DNA of 64,000 bases from Cupriavidus necator N-1 (GCF_000219215.1 NC_015726.1:1364001-1428000); one strand, 5' to 3'; shown: positions 32,194-42,342, counted from the stretch's first letter. Notes: generated by a model not told the origin, from the letters alone. A program made the numbers and translations.

Positions 32194-33582
32194 ATGACCC
32201 TGATTGTCCTGAACGCCGACGTGCTGGTCACCATGGACGCGCAACGCCGCGAGATCCGCGACGGCGCCCTGGTTGCCGAAGGCCCCGCCGTGCAGTGGGT
32301 CGGCCCCACATCGGAGCTGCCGCCGCAGTACCGGCGCATGGTCGATGACGGCAGCGCGCAGGTGCTCGACATGCGCGGCCGCATGGTCACGCCCGGGCTG
32401 GTCAACACCCACCACCACATGTACCAGTGCCTGACGCGCGCGGTGCCGGCGGCGCAGGATGCCGAGCTGTTCTCGTGGCTGACCAACCTGTACATGCTGT
32501 GGTCGCACCTGACGCCGGAAATGATCGCGGTGTCGACCAAGACCGCGATGGCCGAGCTGATGCTGTCGGGCTGCACCACCACCAGCGACCACCTCTACCT
32601 GTTCCCGAACGGCTCGCGCCTGGATGACTCGATTGCCGCGGCGCAGGAGATGGGCATGCGCTTCCACGCCGCGCGCGGCTCGATGAGCGTGGGCCGCAGC
32701 AAGGGCGGCCTGCCGCCGGATGTGGTGGTGGAAGAGGAAGCCGCCATCCTGCGCGACAGCCAGCGGCTGGTGGAGCAGTACCACGACAGTGCGCGCCACG
32801 CGATGCTGCGCGTGGTGCTGGCGCCGTGCTCGCCGTTTTCGGTGTCGCGCGACCTGATGCGCGAGTCGGCCAACATGGCGCGGCACTATGGCGTGTCGCT
32901 GCACACGCACCTTGCCGAGAACGACAACGACATTGCCTACTCGCGTGAGAAATTCGGCCTGACGCCGGCCCAGTATGCCGAGGACCTGGGCTGGGTCGGC
33001 CACGATGTGTGGCATGCGCACTGCGTCAAGCTGGACGACGAGGGCATCGCACTGTTTGCCCGCACCGGGACCGGCGTGGCGCATTGTCCGTGCTCGAACA
33101 TGCGGCTGGCGTCCGGCATTGCGCCGGTGCGCGCCATGCGCGATGCCGGCGTGCCGGTGGGCCTGGGCGTGGACGGCAGCGCCTCGAACGACGGCGCGCA
33201 TATGCTGGGCGAGGCGCGCCAGGCCATGCTGCTGCAGCGCGTTGGCTACGGGCCGGCCGCAATGAGCGCGCGCGAGGCGCTGGAGATTGCCACGCTGGGT
33301 GGCGCGCGCGTGCTCAACCGCGACGATATCGGCGCGCTGGCGCCGGGCATGTCGGCGGATTTTGTCGCCTTCGACATGTCGCAGGTCGGCTTTGCCGGCG
33401 CCGGCCATGACCCGGTGGCGGCGCTGGTGTTCTGCACGCCGGCCAACGTCGCGGCGAGCGTGATCAACGGCAGGGAAGTGGTGCGCGACGGTGCACTGCT
33501 GACGGCCGACCTGCCCAACGTGCTGCTGCGTCATCGCGCGCTGGCGCGTACGCTGTTCGAGCGGGCCAGCCAGGGCGCCTGA
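32194..33582 (+). CDS. 8-oxoguanine deaminase-like amidohydrolase
   Basis: 462 residues of the TrzN/AtzB-like amidohydrolase subgroup. Metal ligands are visible: NTHHHMYQ (His 73-75 region), the HTHLAEND motif, WHAHCVKL, and the Asp in GLGVDGSASND. The latter motif with the HHHM context is typical of enzymes annotated as 8-oxoguanine deaminase, which convert 8-oxoguanine to urate and ammonia; closely related guanine or s-triazine deaminases cannot be excluded. AGAAGG precedes the ATG at 32,194. With the LysR gene upstream it forms a small purine-salvage or repair unit between two tRNA-Lys copies. Confidence 0.88.
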   Translation: MTLIVLNADVLVTMDAQRREIRDGALVAEGPAVQWVGPTSELPPQYRRMVDDGSAQVLDMRGRMVTPGLVNTHHHMYQCLTRAVPAAQDAELFSWLTNLYMLWSHLTPEMIAVSTKTAMAELMLSGCTTTSDHLYLFPNGSRLDDSIAAAQEMGMRFHAARGSMSVGRSKGGLPPDVVVEEEAAILRDSQRLVEQYHDSARHAMLRVVLAPCSPFSVSRDLMRESANMARHYGVSLHTHLAENDNDIAYSREKFGLTPAQYAEDLGWVGHDVWHAHCVKLDDEGIALFARTGTGVAHCPCSNMRLASGIAPVRAMRDAGVPVGLGVDGSASNDGAHMLGEARQAMLLQRVGYGPAAMSAREALEIATLGGARVLNRDDIGALAPGMSADFVAFDMSQVGFAGAGHDPVAALVFCTPANVAASVINGREVVRDGALLTADLPNVLLRHRALARTLFERASQGA

Positions 33583-33654
33583 TGCAGGGACCGCCGTGGC
33601 GTGGGCATGTGCCTGTGCCACAGCAGATTAGCCAATCAAGCAAGCGCACAAAGC

Positions 33655-33687
33655 AAAAGGCCGGAAGCATTGCTGCTTCCGGCCTTT
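33655..33687 (-). terminator. Terminator of the second tRNA-Lys gene
   Basis: GGCCGGAAGCA and TGCTTCCGGCC arms with a 4-nt loop, T-run on the minus strand. It is similar in sequence to the terminator of the first copy. Confidence 0.85.
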
Positions 33688-33697
33688 CTGTATTCGG

Positions 33698-33773
33698 TGG
33701 TGGGGCGTGAGTGACTCGAACACTCGACCTACGGATTAAGAGTCCGCTGCTCTACCAACTGAGCTAACGCCCC
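33698..33773 (-). tRNA. tRNA-Lys(CTT), second copy
   Basis: 76 nt, identical to the copy at 30,929-31,004, with the same orientation and similar flanks on both sides. Confidence 0.97.
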
Positions 33774-33999
33774 AACGAAGAACGAGATTCTAGCATGATT
33801 TTCGGCGCTGTCAAATGTTTGATGCACTTGCCGGAACACCCCCCGTCGTTGTGACCGGGAGCCACACATACGCGCGGATGGAACTCAAAGACGGCCGCGA
33901 TGGTCTTCGCAATGAGCGCATTCGCATGGGCTCTATCCATACGATTTTGCCGGAGCCATGTTAGGATGTTTCTCCACTTGCATATGGAGGGCTGCACCG

Positions 34000-34263
34000 A
34001 TGGAAATCAAATTCCAAGAGCAAGAGCGCTACGACATCAATAATGAAGGCTTGCTGTTCCAGGCACTTGTCAATGGCGAGAAGGTGACTTGCGTGGTGAC
34101 ACGCGAAGCACTGTGGGAAGGCTTCAGTGCCGACCAGGTACTGTCGCTGGAAGAGGCATTCCGTGCCGGTCGCGAAACCATCGAACGCGCCGCCGTGGTG
34201 CTGATCGAGCAGGGCGCGCCCCAGCCAATCGTCGTCAAGCGCGCCCACGTGGCGCCGATCTGA
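34000..34263 (+). CDS. DUF1488 family protein
   Basis: 87 residues: an N-terminal beta segment (FQALVNGEKVTCVVTREALW), then LEEAFRAGRETIERAAVVLI, the layout of the small DUF1488 family, whose function is unknown. GGAGGG lies 8 bp before the ATG at 34,000. The 21-bp promoter-like element at 33,947 ends 32 bp upstream of the start. Confidence 0.78.
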   Translation: MEIKFQEQERYDINNEGLLFQALVNGEKVTCVVTREALWEGFSADQVLSLEEAFRAGRETIERAAVVLIEQGAPQPIVVKRAHVAPI

Positions 34264-34484
34264 TGCGGATGGATGCCCCGGCCAGCCCCCGGCATGCCGC
34301 GGGCGCCCATCTGTTGTCAGGTTCCCAGACGTAGGGCCGTCCGGCCTTGCGTGCCAAGCCGGCAACGCCGGCACAGGCAATCTCCCGGTTTTCCCGTTTC
34401 AGTTTCCTGGTTTTCCTGCAGCCGTATTGTGGCTTGAACGCTGGTGTGCGGCCGCCGCTCATGCCGACGCGCCGGTGCTTCAGT

Positions 34485-36275
34485 TCATTGTGCTGCCGGG
34501 GCCGCGGCGCCAGGCCGTGACGCGCACTCTTCAAAGATCCGCACGGTGCATTGCGCGCAGATGTCCGGCGAAAGCTGCTCGACGATCGTGTGCAGCGCCT
34601 GCCGCTTGGTCGGGAAGATATGGTCGGCCCCGAGCTTGTCGGTAAAGCCGGTCTGCGCCCAGGTCTGCAGCACCTGCGTGCGCGGGCGGTGGAAGTACAG
34701 ATCGCCGCCCAGCGCGCGCCGTTCGGCGAGCTCGTTTTCCCACATCTCGGCACCGGCCAGGTCGATGAAGTTCATGCTCTTGGTCATCGCCAGCAGGTGC
34801 GTCTGGCCGGCGTTGACCGTGCGCAACCAGTGCAGGCGATCCGTCACGTACTGCACGGCGCCGAAGTAGATCGCGCCTTCCATGCGCAGCAGTTTCAGTT
34901 GCGGGCATTCCGGCTGCGGGCGGCGCAGTTCGTCCAGCGGCGTGAAGCGCCGGCCGGGATCGTCGGCGTCGGGCACCAGGCTGCGCACGGCAGGCCGCGA
35001 CGTGCGGTACAGGTAGGCCACCAGCGACAGCACGGTGCCGAGCAGCACCGCCATCTCCAGCCGGATCACCAGCGTGGCGGCGAAGGTGCCGATGGAAATG
35101 GCGAATTCCGTGCGGCTGAGCGTGAAGATGCGGCGCAGCCGCGCGGTGTCGAGCAGGCCCCACGCCACCAGCAGCAGCATCGCGGCGATCGCCGCCATCG
35201 GGATCTGTGCCAGCAGCGGGGAGCTGACGGCCACCAGCGCCACCAGCCACAGCGCCGAGAACACGCTGGCCAGCGGCGTGCGCGCGCCGGCTTCGAAGTT
35301 CGGCACCGAGCGGTTGAGCGAGCCGCACGAGATATAGCCAGAGAAGAAGCCGCCCGCGATATTGGACAGACCCTGGCCAATGAACTCGCGGTTGGCGTCG
35401 ATATGCTGGCCCGAGCGCAGCGCCACCGCCTTGGCGATCGAGATCGACTGGCCCAGCGCGACGATGGTCAGCGCCGAGGCAATGCCAAGCAGGTCGGGCA
35501 GCTTGCGCCAGTCGACATCGGGAAGGTGGAAGCGCGGCAGCGCCGACGGGATCGGCCCGACCACGTTGACATGGTGGGCGCCACCCGCGCCGGACTGGTT
35601 CAGCAGCAGCGCCACGCCATAGCCGGCCAGCAGCCCCAGCAACATGAACGGCAGCCGCCGCCACAGCCGCTTGCACAGCAGCGTCACCACCAGCGTGACC
35701 GCGCCTACGGTGGCCGCGCCCCAGTTGATGGTGTCGATGTTCTCGAACAGGTGGCGCAGCACGCCGAACGCACTGGTGCCGGTCGGCACCGCCAGCCCGA
35801 ACAGGTCCTTGAGCGCATACAGGCCGATCAGCGTCGCGGCGCCGCAGGTGAAGCCGAGCAGCACCGACGGCGAGATAAAGTTGGCCAGCGTGCCGAGCCG
35901 CAACGTCCCCACGGCGAGCTGGATCACGCCCACCACGATGGTGACCGCCAGCGCCAGCCCGATATAGGCCGGGCTGCCGGCAAACGCAAGCGGGCTCAGC
36001 ATCGCGAACAATGCCAGCGAATTGGCGTTGGTCGGCCCCGACATCACGTGCCAGCTCGAACCGAACAGCGCCGCCACGATGCACGGCACCACCGCGCTGT
36101 AGATGCCGTATTGCGGCGGCAGGCCGGCCAGCGTGGCGAAGGCCACGCCCTGCGGCAGCACCAGCACGGCGCCGAGCAGGCCGGCCACCAGGTCGGCGCG
36201 CAGCGTGGTCTTGTCGACGCGCTGGCTCCATGGGAACAGGCGCGGCAGGAGTGATCCGGGATGGGACGCGGGCAT
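34485..36275 (-). CDS. SulP-family anion transporter with STAS domain
   Basis: 596 residues. The transmembrane part (about residues 25-425, around 10-12 helices) has the SulP signature region VLPQGVAFATLAGLPPQYGI and the later GQGLSNIAGGFFSGYISCGS with NRS. A cytoplasmic STAS domain follows (about 480-570: LLRMEGAIYFGAVQYVTDRL, NFIDLAGAEMW). SulP proteins import sulfate, bicarbonate or dicarboxylates; substrate is not readable here. The ATG at 36,275 is used because the open frame above it overlaps the MarR gene; its ribosome site is weak, so coupling to the MarR gene 19 bp upstream is likely. Confidence 0.92.
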   Translation of the reverse strand: MPASHPGSLLPRLFPWSQRVDKTTLRADLVAGLLGAVLVLPQGVAFATLAGLPPQYGIYSAVVPCIVAALFGSSWHVMSGPTNANSLALFAMLSPLAFAGSPAYIGLALAVTIVVGVIQLAVGTLRLGTLANFISPSVLLGFTCGAATLIGLYALKDLFGLAVPTGTSAFGVLRHLFENIDTINWGAATVGAVTLVVTLLCKRLWRRLPFMLLGLLAGYGVALLLNQSGAGGAHHVNVVGPIPSALPRFHLPDVDWRKLPDLLGIASALTIVALGQSISIAKAVALRSGQHIDANREFIGQGLSNIAGGFFSGYISCGSLNRSVPNFEAGARTPLASVFSALWLVALVAVSSPLLAQIPMAAIAAMLLLVAWGLLDTARLRRIFTLSRTEFAISIGTFAATLVIRLEMAVLLGTVLSLVAYLYRTSRPAVRSLVPDADDPGRRFTPLDELRRPQPECPQLKLLRMEGAIYFGAVQYVTDRLHWLRTVNAGQTHLLAMTKSMNFIDLAGAEMWENELAERRALGGDLYFHRPRTQVLQTWAQTGFTDKLGADHIFPTKRQALHTIVEQLSPDICAQCTVRIFEECASRPGAAAPAAQ

Positions 36276-36294
36276 TGGCAATGAAGGAGCAGGC

Positions 36295-36813
36295 TTAGCC
36301 GGCCTCGCCGCCGCGCCCGGGCGGTGGCGAGGCAACGGATTCGAGCGGGGTGGATTCGGGCAGGTTCGGCTGCGGCGCCAGGCCGGCCAGCATGGCGTCG
36401 AGCGCGCGGTAGACCTCGGTCAGACGCTCGGGGCCGAGCCGCTGCGCCAGCTCCTGGTAGCGTGCATCGACCAGCGGCTCCATTTGCATGATGATGGCGC
36501 GCGCCGACGGCGTCAGGCTGACCAGCTGGCGGCGCTGGTCGGTGGCAGAGCGGGTCCGTTCGACCAGCCCGGCGTCTTCCATGCCGCACAGCATGCGGGT
36601 CAGGCTGGGGCTCAGGATCAGGCAGGCATCGGCCAGCTGGTTCGGCTCCATCGGCTCGTGCTCGTTGAGCGTGCGCATCACGCGCCATTGCTGCTCGGTG
36701 ATGCCGAACTGCCGCAAGATCGGGCGAAAGCCGGCCAGCAATGTCTCGCGCGCTTGCAGCAGCAGGTGAGGAAGGTTGCGGTGGCGGAACATGGCCTGGC
36801 TGGTGTGGCTCAT
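36295..36813 (-). CDS. MarR-family regulator, HpaR-like
   Basis: 172 residues. The winged helix is clear: FGITEQQWRVMRTLNEHEPM, then NQLADACLILSPSLTRMLCG and GLVERTRSATDQRRQLVSLT. This pattern is that of HpaR-type regulators of aromatic-acid degradation, although no hpa genes are here. It ends 19 bp before the SulP gene and probably regulates the pair. The start at 36,813 fits the family; the frame runs on upstream as antisense of xthA. Confidence 0.88.
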   Translation of the reverse strand: MSHTSQAMFRHRNLPHLLLQARETLLAGFRPILRQFGITEQQWRVMRTLNEHEPMEPNQLADACLILSPSLTRMLCGMEDAGLVERTRSATDQRRQLVSLTPSARAIIMQMEPLVDARYQELAQRLGPERLTEVYRALDAMLAGLAPQPNLPESTPLESVASPPPGRGGEAG

Positions 36814-36899
36814 GCCCGCAGTGTAGCGGGCGCGGCGCCGCGCGGCGAGCGGGGCTTGTCCGGACTTGCCTGAACCTGCGCGCGGCGCCAGCGGCGCGT

Positions 36900-37730
36900 T
36901 CAGCCGCAGCTGAGTGTGGCCACCACCGGCGTGTGGTCCGACGGCTGCTCCCACGTGCGCGGCACGCGGTCGATCACGCAGGCGCTGCAGCCGCTGGTCA
37001 ATGCCGGCGACAGCAGGATGTGGTCGATGCGCAGGCCCGCATTGCGGCGGAATGCCATCATGCGGTAGTCCCACCACGAGAAGGCCTTCTCGGGCTGCTC
37101 GAACTGGCGGAACGCATCCGCCAGGCCGAGTTCCACCAGGGCGGCGAATGCAGCGCGCTCCTGTGGCGAGACCAGGTTCTGGCCTTCCCATTTCTTGGGG
37201 TCGTGCACGTCGCGGTCTTCCGGCGCGATATTGAAGTCGCCCAGCAGCGCCAGCTTCGGGTAGCGCTTCATCTCTTCGCGCAGCCAGGCCGTCATCGCAT
37301 CCAGCCACTTGAGCTTGTAGACGAACTTGTCCGAGTCCAGCGCCTGCCCGTTGGGAAAGTAGGCGCAGACCAGCCGCACGTCGCCGTACGTGGCCGCGAT
37401 CACGCGCTGCTGCGCGTCCTCGAAGCCGGGGATGTTGCGCACCACGTCGGCGGGGCCGGGCATGCTGGCGTCGCGGGCGAGGATGGCCACGCCGTTGTAT
37501 GTCTTCTGCCCGGTGTAGATGCTGTGGAAGCCCGCGTTCTCCAGCTCGGCCAGCGGGTACTTGTCGTCCGGCAGCTTCAGTTCCTGCAGGCACAGCGCGT
37601 CGATCGGCGCGCCGGCCTGGTCCTGCTCGGCCAGCCATTGCAGCACCTGCGGCAGGCGCACCTTGAGCGAGTTGACGTTCCAGCTGGCAATGCGAAGCGG
37701 GCCGCTGGCGGGCAGGGCGGCGGCGCTCAT
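36900..37730 (-). CDS. xthA: Exodeoxyribonuclease III
   Basis: 276 residues of the ExoIII AP-endonuclease family: RIASWNVNSLKVRLPQVLQW, LCLQELKLPDDKYP (catalytic Glu), GDFNIAPEDRDVHDPKKWEG (Asp and Asn), and the final PSDHTPVVATL (Asp-His). It incises abasic sites and degrades 3' ends of duplex DNA in base-excision repair. The start overlaps the prlC stop by 4 bp, so the two genes are co-translated. Confidence 0.95.
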   Translation of the reverse strand: MSAAALPASGPLRIASWNVNSLKVRLPQVLQWLAEQDQAGAPIDALCLQELKLPDDKYPLAELENAGFHSIYTGQKTYNGVAILARDASMPGPADVVRNIPGFEDAQQRVIAATYGDVRLVCAYFPNGQALDSDKFVYKLKWLDAMTAWLREEMKRYPKLALLGDFNIAPEDRDVHDPKKWEGQNLVSPQERAAFAALVELGLADAFRQFEQPEKAFSWWDYRMMAFRRNAGLRIDHILLSPALTSGCSACVIDRVPRTWEQPSDHTPVVATLSCG

Positions 37731-39811
37731 GCTGCCATCCCGCCGTGGCGCAGCAGCGCGTCGATCTGCGGCGCGCGGCCGCGGAATGCGACAAACGAGT
37801 CCATCGCCGGACGGCTGCCGCCGACCGACAGGATCTCGCGCTGGTAGCGCGCACCGGTCTCGCTGTCGAGCACGCTGCCCGACAGCTGCGCGGCCTCTTC
37901 GAACGCTGCGTACACGTCGGCCGACAGCACCTCGGCCCACTTGTAGCTGTAGTAGCCCGCCGCATAGCCGCCGGCGAAGATATGGCTGAAGGTGTTCGGC
38001 CAGCGCGACAGCGGATGCTGCGGCACCACGTGCACGCGGTCGTTGATCTGGCGCGACAGGTCCAGCACCGAGGTGGCGCCGGCCGGGTCGAAGTCGGTGT
38101 GCAGGTGCATGTCGAACGACGAGAACACGATCTGGCGCAGCGTCATCATGCCGTTCTGGAAGTTCTTGGCCGCCAGCATGCGGTCAAACAGCGCGCGCGG
38201 CAGCGGCGCGCCGGTGTCGATGTGCTGCGTCATGCCGGTCAGCACCTCATACTCCCAGCAGAAATTCTCCATGAACTGCGACGGCAGTTCCACCGCATCC
38301 CATTCCACGCCGTTGATGCCCGACACGCCCAGCTCGCCCACCTGCGTCAGCATGTGGTGCAGGCCATGGCCGAACTCATGGAACAGGGTGATCACTTCAT
38401 CGTGCGTGAACAGCGCGGGCTTGCCGCCCACCGGCGCGGAGAAGTTGCAGGTCAGGTAGGCCACCGGCGTCTGCACGCCGCCTTGCTCCAGCACCTTGCG
38501 GCCGCGCGCGTCGTCCATCCAGGCGCCGCCGCGCTTGCCTTCGCGCGCGTACAGGTCGATGTAGAACTGGGCCAGCAGCGTGCCGTCGGCGGTGGTGACG
38601 CGGAAGAAGCGTGCGTCCTTGTGCCAGGTCTGCGCCTGCTCGGGCTCGATGCGCACCGAGAACAGCTTCTGCACCACGCCGAACAGGCCCTCGAGCACCT
38701 TCGCTTCTGGGAAGTACTGCTTGACCTCTTGCTCGGAGAACGCATAGCGCTGCTGGCGCAGCTTCTCCGAGGCATAGGCGACATCCCACGGAGCCAGTTC
38801 AGGCAGCCCCAGCTCTGCTGCGGCGAAGGCCTTCATCTCGGCCCAGTCCTTCTCGGCATAGGGGCGCGCCTTGACGGCGAGCTCGTCGAGGAACTTCAAC
38901 ACCTCGGCCGGCGATTCGGCCATCTTCGGCACCAGCGAGACTTCGCCGTAGCACTGGTAGCCGAGCATCTGCGCCTCTTCGCGGCGCAGGGCCAGCTGCT
39001 CGCGCATATTGGCGGTGTTGTCCCAGTCGGCCTGGCCCTGGCCATGCTGCGGGCCCAGTTCCGAGGCGCGCGTGACGTTGGCTTCGTACAGGGTCTGGCG
39101 CAGCGCGCGGTCGTCCGCGTACTGCAGCACCGGGAAGTAGGACGGGAAGTGCAGGGTGAATTTCCAGCCGGCCTTGCCATCCTTCTCTGCGGCATGGCGG
39201 GCGGCTTCCTTGGCGTCGTCGGGCAGGCCGGACAGGCGGGCCTCGTCCTCGACATGCAGCGCGTAGGCGTTGGTGGCATCCAGCACGTGGTCGGAGAAGG
39301 CCTTGGACAGCTGGGCCTGCTGCTCCTGGATCTCGGCGAAGCGCGGCTTCTTGTCCTCAGGCAGCTCGGCACCGCCCAGGCGGAAGCCGCGCAGTTCGTT
39401 CTCGATCAGCTGGTGGCGCGCCGCGCTCATGCCGGCGAACTCCGGGCTGGCGGCCAGCGCCTTGTACTTGTCGTACAGCGCCAGGCTCTGGCCGAGCGAG
39501 GACCAGAACTCGGTCATGCGCGGCAGGTTCTCGGCGTGCGCGCGGCGCAGTTCGGGCGTATCGGCCACGGCGCTCAGGTGACTGACTACGCCCCAGGCGC
39601 GGCCCAGCGGCTCGGTGGCCGCTTCCAGCGCCTGCACGGCGCTGGCCCAGTCGGCGGGCGTGGCCGGATCTTCGGCCCGGGCGACGGCCTGCTGGGCGCG
39701 TTCCAGCAGCACGTCCAGCGCCGGGCTGATGTGCTCGGGCCGGATTTCTGCAAAGCGGGGCAGGTCGGAAAAGTCCAGCAGAGGATTGGTAGCGTTGGCG
39801 GCTTGGTCCAT
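37727..39811 (-). CDS. prlC: Oligopeptidase A (M3 metallopeptidase)
   Basis: 694 residues, the standard length. The HEFGHGLHHMLTQ motif supplies the two zinc His and the catalytic Glu, and the second ligand Glu follows about 28 residues later in FMENFCWEYEVLTG. M3 oligopeptidases degrade peptides, including cleaved signal peptides, in the cytosol. It is the first gene of a two-gene unit with xthA. Confidence 0.96.
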   Translation of the reverse strand: MDQAANATNPLLDFSDLPRFAEIRPEHISPALDVLLERAQQAVARAEDPATPADWASAVQALEAATEPLGRAWGVVSHLSAVADTPELRRAHAENLPRMTEFWSSLGQSLALYDKYKALAASPEFAGMSAARHQLIENELRGFRLGGAELPEDKKPRFAEIQEQQAQLSKAFSDHVLDATNAYALHVEDEARLSGLPDDAKEAARHAAEKDGKAGWKFTLHFPSYFPVLQYADDRALRQTLYEANVTRASELGPQHGQGQADWDNTANMREQLALRREEAQMLGYQCYGEVSLVPKMAESPAEVLKFLDELAVKARPYAEKDWAEMKAFAAAELGLPELAPWDVAYASEKLRQQRYAFSEQEVKQYFPEAKVLEGLFGVVQKLFSVRIEPEQAQTWHKDARFFRVTTADGTLLAQFYIDLYAREGKRGGAWMDDARGRKVLEQGGVQTPVAYLTCNFSAPVGGKPALFTHDEVITLFHEFGHGLHHMLTQVGELGVSGINGVEWDAVELPSQFMENFCWEYEVLTGMTQHIDTGAPLPRALFDRMLAAKNFQNGMMTLRQIVFSSFDMHLHTDFDPAGATSVLDLSRQINDRVHVVPQHPLSRWPNTFSHIFAGGYAAGYYSYKWAEVLSADVYAAFEEAAQLSGSVLDSETGARYQREILSVGGSRPAMDSFVAFRGRAPQIDALLRHGGMAA

Positions 39812-39914
39812 GGCGTGTTCTCGGTTGGCTGGCCTCGATCGGGCAATATTCCCGCAGATGGGGCCGGGGCGCTGGATTTTCCAGAGCCCCGGGTGGCGTA
39901 TCGTACGCGCGGCC

Positions 39915-40766
39915 TCAGCCGGCGGCGCGCTCGGCGGCTTCCAGCGTATTGACCAGCAGCATGGTGATGGTCATCGGCCCGACCCCGCCCGGCACCGGCG
40001 TGATGTAGCCGGCGACTTCACGCACGCCGGCAAAGTCGACGTCGCCGCACAGCTTGCCGTTGTCGTCGCGGTTCATGCCCACGTCGATCACCACCGCGCC
40101 CGGTTTGACCATGTCGGCGGTGATCAGGTTGCGCTTGCCGACCGCGGCCACCACCACATCCGCGTCGCGGGTGTGGGCGCCGATGTCGCGCGTCTTGCTG
40201 TTGCAGATGGTGACGGTGGCGCCGGCCTGCAGCAGCAGCATCGCCATCGGCTTGCCGACAATATTGGAGGCGCCCACCACCACGGCGCGCGCGCCGCGCA
40301 GCGGGAACTGGACCGATTCCAGCATCTTCATGCAGCCGTAGGGCGTGCAGGGGCGGAACAGCGGGGCTCCGGTCATCAGCGCACCGGCATTGGCCACGTG
40401 GAAGCCGTCGACATCCTTTTCCGGCGCGATGGCTTCAAGCACCTTGTGGCTGTCGATATGCTTGGGCAAGGGCAGCTGCACCAGGATGCCGTGGATGTTG
40501 GGGTCCTGGTTCAGTGCCTCGATGCGGGCCAGCAGTTCCGCCTCCGACAGGTCGGCCGGGTAGCGGTCGAGTGAGGAATGGAAGCCGTTGTCCTGGCAGG
40601 CCTTGACCTTGTTGCGGACGTAGACCTGGCTGGCCGGGTCCTCGCCGACCAGGATCACGGCCAGGCCGGGCCGGTGACCACGCTCAGTCAGGCGGGCGGC
40701 GCGCAGGGCGGCTTCGGAGCGGATTTGTTTGGCAAGGGCGTTGCCGTCGATCAGGTGGGCAGGCAT
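39915..40766 (-). CDS. folD: Bifunctional methylenetetrahydrofolate dehydrogenase/cyclohydrolase
   Basis: 283 residues. Typical features are [20 protein letters not shown], the active-site Lys in that strand (YVRNK), [20 protein letters not shown] with DVDGFH, and the NADP-binding [19 protein letters not shown]. It interconverts 5,10-methylene- and 10-formyl-tetrahydrofolate. The start at 40,766 ([15 protein letters not shown]) is the family start; the frame continues upstream without meaning. Confidence 0.96.
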   Translation of the reverse strand: MPAHLIDGNALAKQIRSEAALRAARLTERGHRPGLAVILVGEDPASQVYVRNKVKACQDNGFHSSLDRYPADLSEAELLARIEALNQDPNIHGILVQLPLPKHIDSHKVLEAIAPEKDVDGFHVANAGALMTGAPLFRPCTPYGCMKMLESVQFPLRGARAVVVGASNIVGKPMAMLLLQAGATVTICNSKTRDIGAHTRDADVVVAAVGKRNLITADMVKPGAVVIDVGMNRDDNGKLCGDVDFAGVREVAGYITPVPGGVGPMTITMLLVNTLEAAERAAG

Positions 40767-40926
40767 GGAGGCTGGGCGGGTTCGTGGCCGGGAGGTGGAG
40801 GTGCCGCCGCGCGCCGGAGCGCGGGTTGGGCTAAAGGCGGAATTATAAAGGTTGCGTGGGGCTTGCCGCACGGAGCTTGACCGGGTGCAAGGGCCGGGCG
40901 GGGGCAGCGCTGGTAGCATCGGCCGC

Positions 40927-41607
40927 ATGCACACCGCGCTGCCGTCCCTGCTGTCCCACCCCTTGCTGCTGTTGCTGTCCCTGGCGGCACTGCTGTGGGC
41001 GCTGACGCGCCGGCCCTGGCAGCTGTTGCGGCGCAATGCGCTGCAGAACGCCTGGCTGGGTGCGATGGTGCTGGTGGCGCTGCTGTGGACGTTGCGCGCC
41101 ACGCTGGTCGGCGGGCTGGTGATCCAGCTGCTCGGCGCCACGCTGATGGTGACGCTGTTCGGGCTGCCGCTGGCGCTGCTGTCGCTGTTCGTGGTGGACG
41201 TGGTGTCGCTGTTCGGGCTCGAATACCTGGCCGGGCATGGCTGGGCCCAGTTCGACTGGCCCTCGCTGTGGGTGCGCTACGTCTGGCTGGCGCTGCTGCC
41301 GGCGCTGATCTCCGCGGCGCTGCAGGCAATGATGCGGCGCCTGCTGCCACGCCATCCGTTCGTTTTTATCCTGGGGCACGGCTATTTCACGGCCGGGCTG
41401 GCCGCGCTGGGCGCCAGTGCGGCGGAAGCCGGCTGGCGCCACCTGACGGCGCCGGGCCCGCCATGGAGCGTTGCCGAAACCCTGACGGCAGCCGTCATCC
41501 TGGCCTTTGGCGAGGCCTTCCTGACCGGCATGCTGGTGGCGATTTTTGTGGTCTATCGGCCACAATGGGTCGTCACGTTCCGGGACGAGGAATACCTGGA
41601 CCGCTGA
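40927..41607 (+). CDS. CbiM-like membrane protein (energy-coupling factor permease type)
   Basis: 226 residues with about six hydrophobic helices. The middle ([20 protein letters not shown], then [20 protein letters not shown]) resembles the CbiM/NikM-like integral membrane proteins of ECF transporters that handle Co or Ni ions, although the metal-ligand N-terminus MHIPDG is absent. No ECF ATPase is adjacent, so the call is tentative. Start at 40,927 is the first Met of the hydrophobic run. Confidence 0.6.
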   Translation: MHTALPSLLSHPLLLLLSLAALLWALTRRPWQLLRRNALQNAWLGAMVLVALLWTLRATLVGGLVIQLLGATLMVTLFGLPLALLSLFVVDVVSLFGLEYLAGHGWAQFDWPSLWVRYVWLALLPALISAALQAMMRRLLPRHPFVFILGHGYFTAGLAALGASAAEAGWRHLTAPGPPWSVAETLTAAVILAFGEAFLTGMLVAIFVVYRPQWVVTFRDEEYLDR

Positions 41608-41709
41608 CGGGACTGAGGGGATGCAGAGGCGGCGCCGGACGGCGCGCGGAGAGGGCAGCCGGTGCGGCCGCGGGCCGCACCGGGTCAGGCGGAGGCAGGC
41701 GCCGGCCGC

Positions 41710-42342
41710 TCAGCTGTTGCGCGACAGCGCCAGGCGCAGCAGGTCGGCGACGGTGTTGACGTTGAGCTTTTCCATGATGTTGGCGCGGTGCGCCTCCACG
41801 GTCTTGATGGAAATGCCCAGGTCGTCGGCGATCTGCTTGTTCAGGCGGCCGGCCACGATGCGCTCCAGCACCTGCTGTTCGCGCGTGGTCAGCTTGCCCA
41901 GCAGGTCCTTGGCGGCGCGCTGCTCGCGTGCGGCGGAATGGTCGGTGCGGGCCTTGGTCAGCATGCGCTCGACCAGTGCGCGCAACTCGGACTCGTCGAA
42001 GGGCTTTTCGATGAAGTCGATGGCGCCGCGCTTCATCGTCGACACCGCCATCGGCACGTCGCCGTGGCCGGTGATAAAGACGATGGGAATGTCGATCTGC
42101 TCGGCCAGCATGCGCTCCTGCAACTCCGGGCCGCTCATGCCGGGCATGCGCACGTCGAGAATCAGGCACGACACCTGGCTGGCATCGTAGGCGGCGAGGA
42201 ACTGCTCGGCGCTGGTGAAGCTGCGCACCTGATAGCCATTGCCCTCCAGCAGCCAGGTCAGCGAGTCGCGCATGGCTTCATCGTCGTCGACGATGAACAC
42301 GGTCTCGCCGCGGTGGGGCGTGGGGTTTGGCGTTGCGGTCAT
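41710..42342 (-). CDS. FixJ-family response regulator (LuxR-type output)
   Basis: 210 residues. The receiver domain has acidic residues DDDEA (19-21), the phosphoacceptor Asp63 in LILDVRMPG, Thr in VFITGHGD and Lys in IEKPFDES. The C-terminal LuxR helix-turn-helix (LTTREQQVLERIVAGRLNKQ, then ISIKTVEAHRANIMEKL) binds DNA. GAGGAG precedes the ATG by 5 bp. It is downstream of the histidine kinase at 42,512, with a 169-bp gap, and pairs with it. Confidence 0.93.
   Translation of the reverse strand: MTATPNPTPHRGETVFIVDDDEAMRDSLTWLLEGNGYQVRSFTSAEQFLAAYDASQVSCLILDVRMPGMSGPELQERMLAEQIDIPIVFITGHGDVPMAVSTMKRGAIDFIEKPFDESELRALVERMLTKARTDHSAAREQRAAKDLLGKLTTREQQVLERIVAGRLNKQIADDLGISIKTVEAHRANIMEKLNVNTVADLLRLALSRNS

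Noticed and set aside
31987..33621. Leftward frame of 544 codons opposite the amidohydrolase
   Set aside because: Antisense of a gene with clear metal-binding motifs; the composition is typical of reverse-strand frames.
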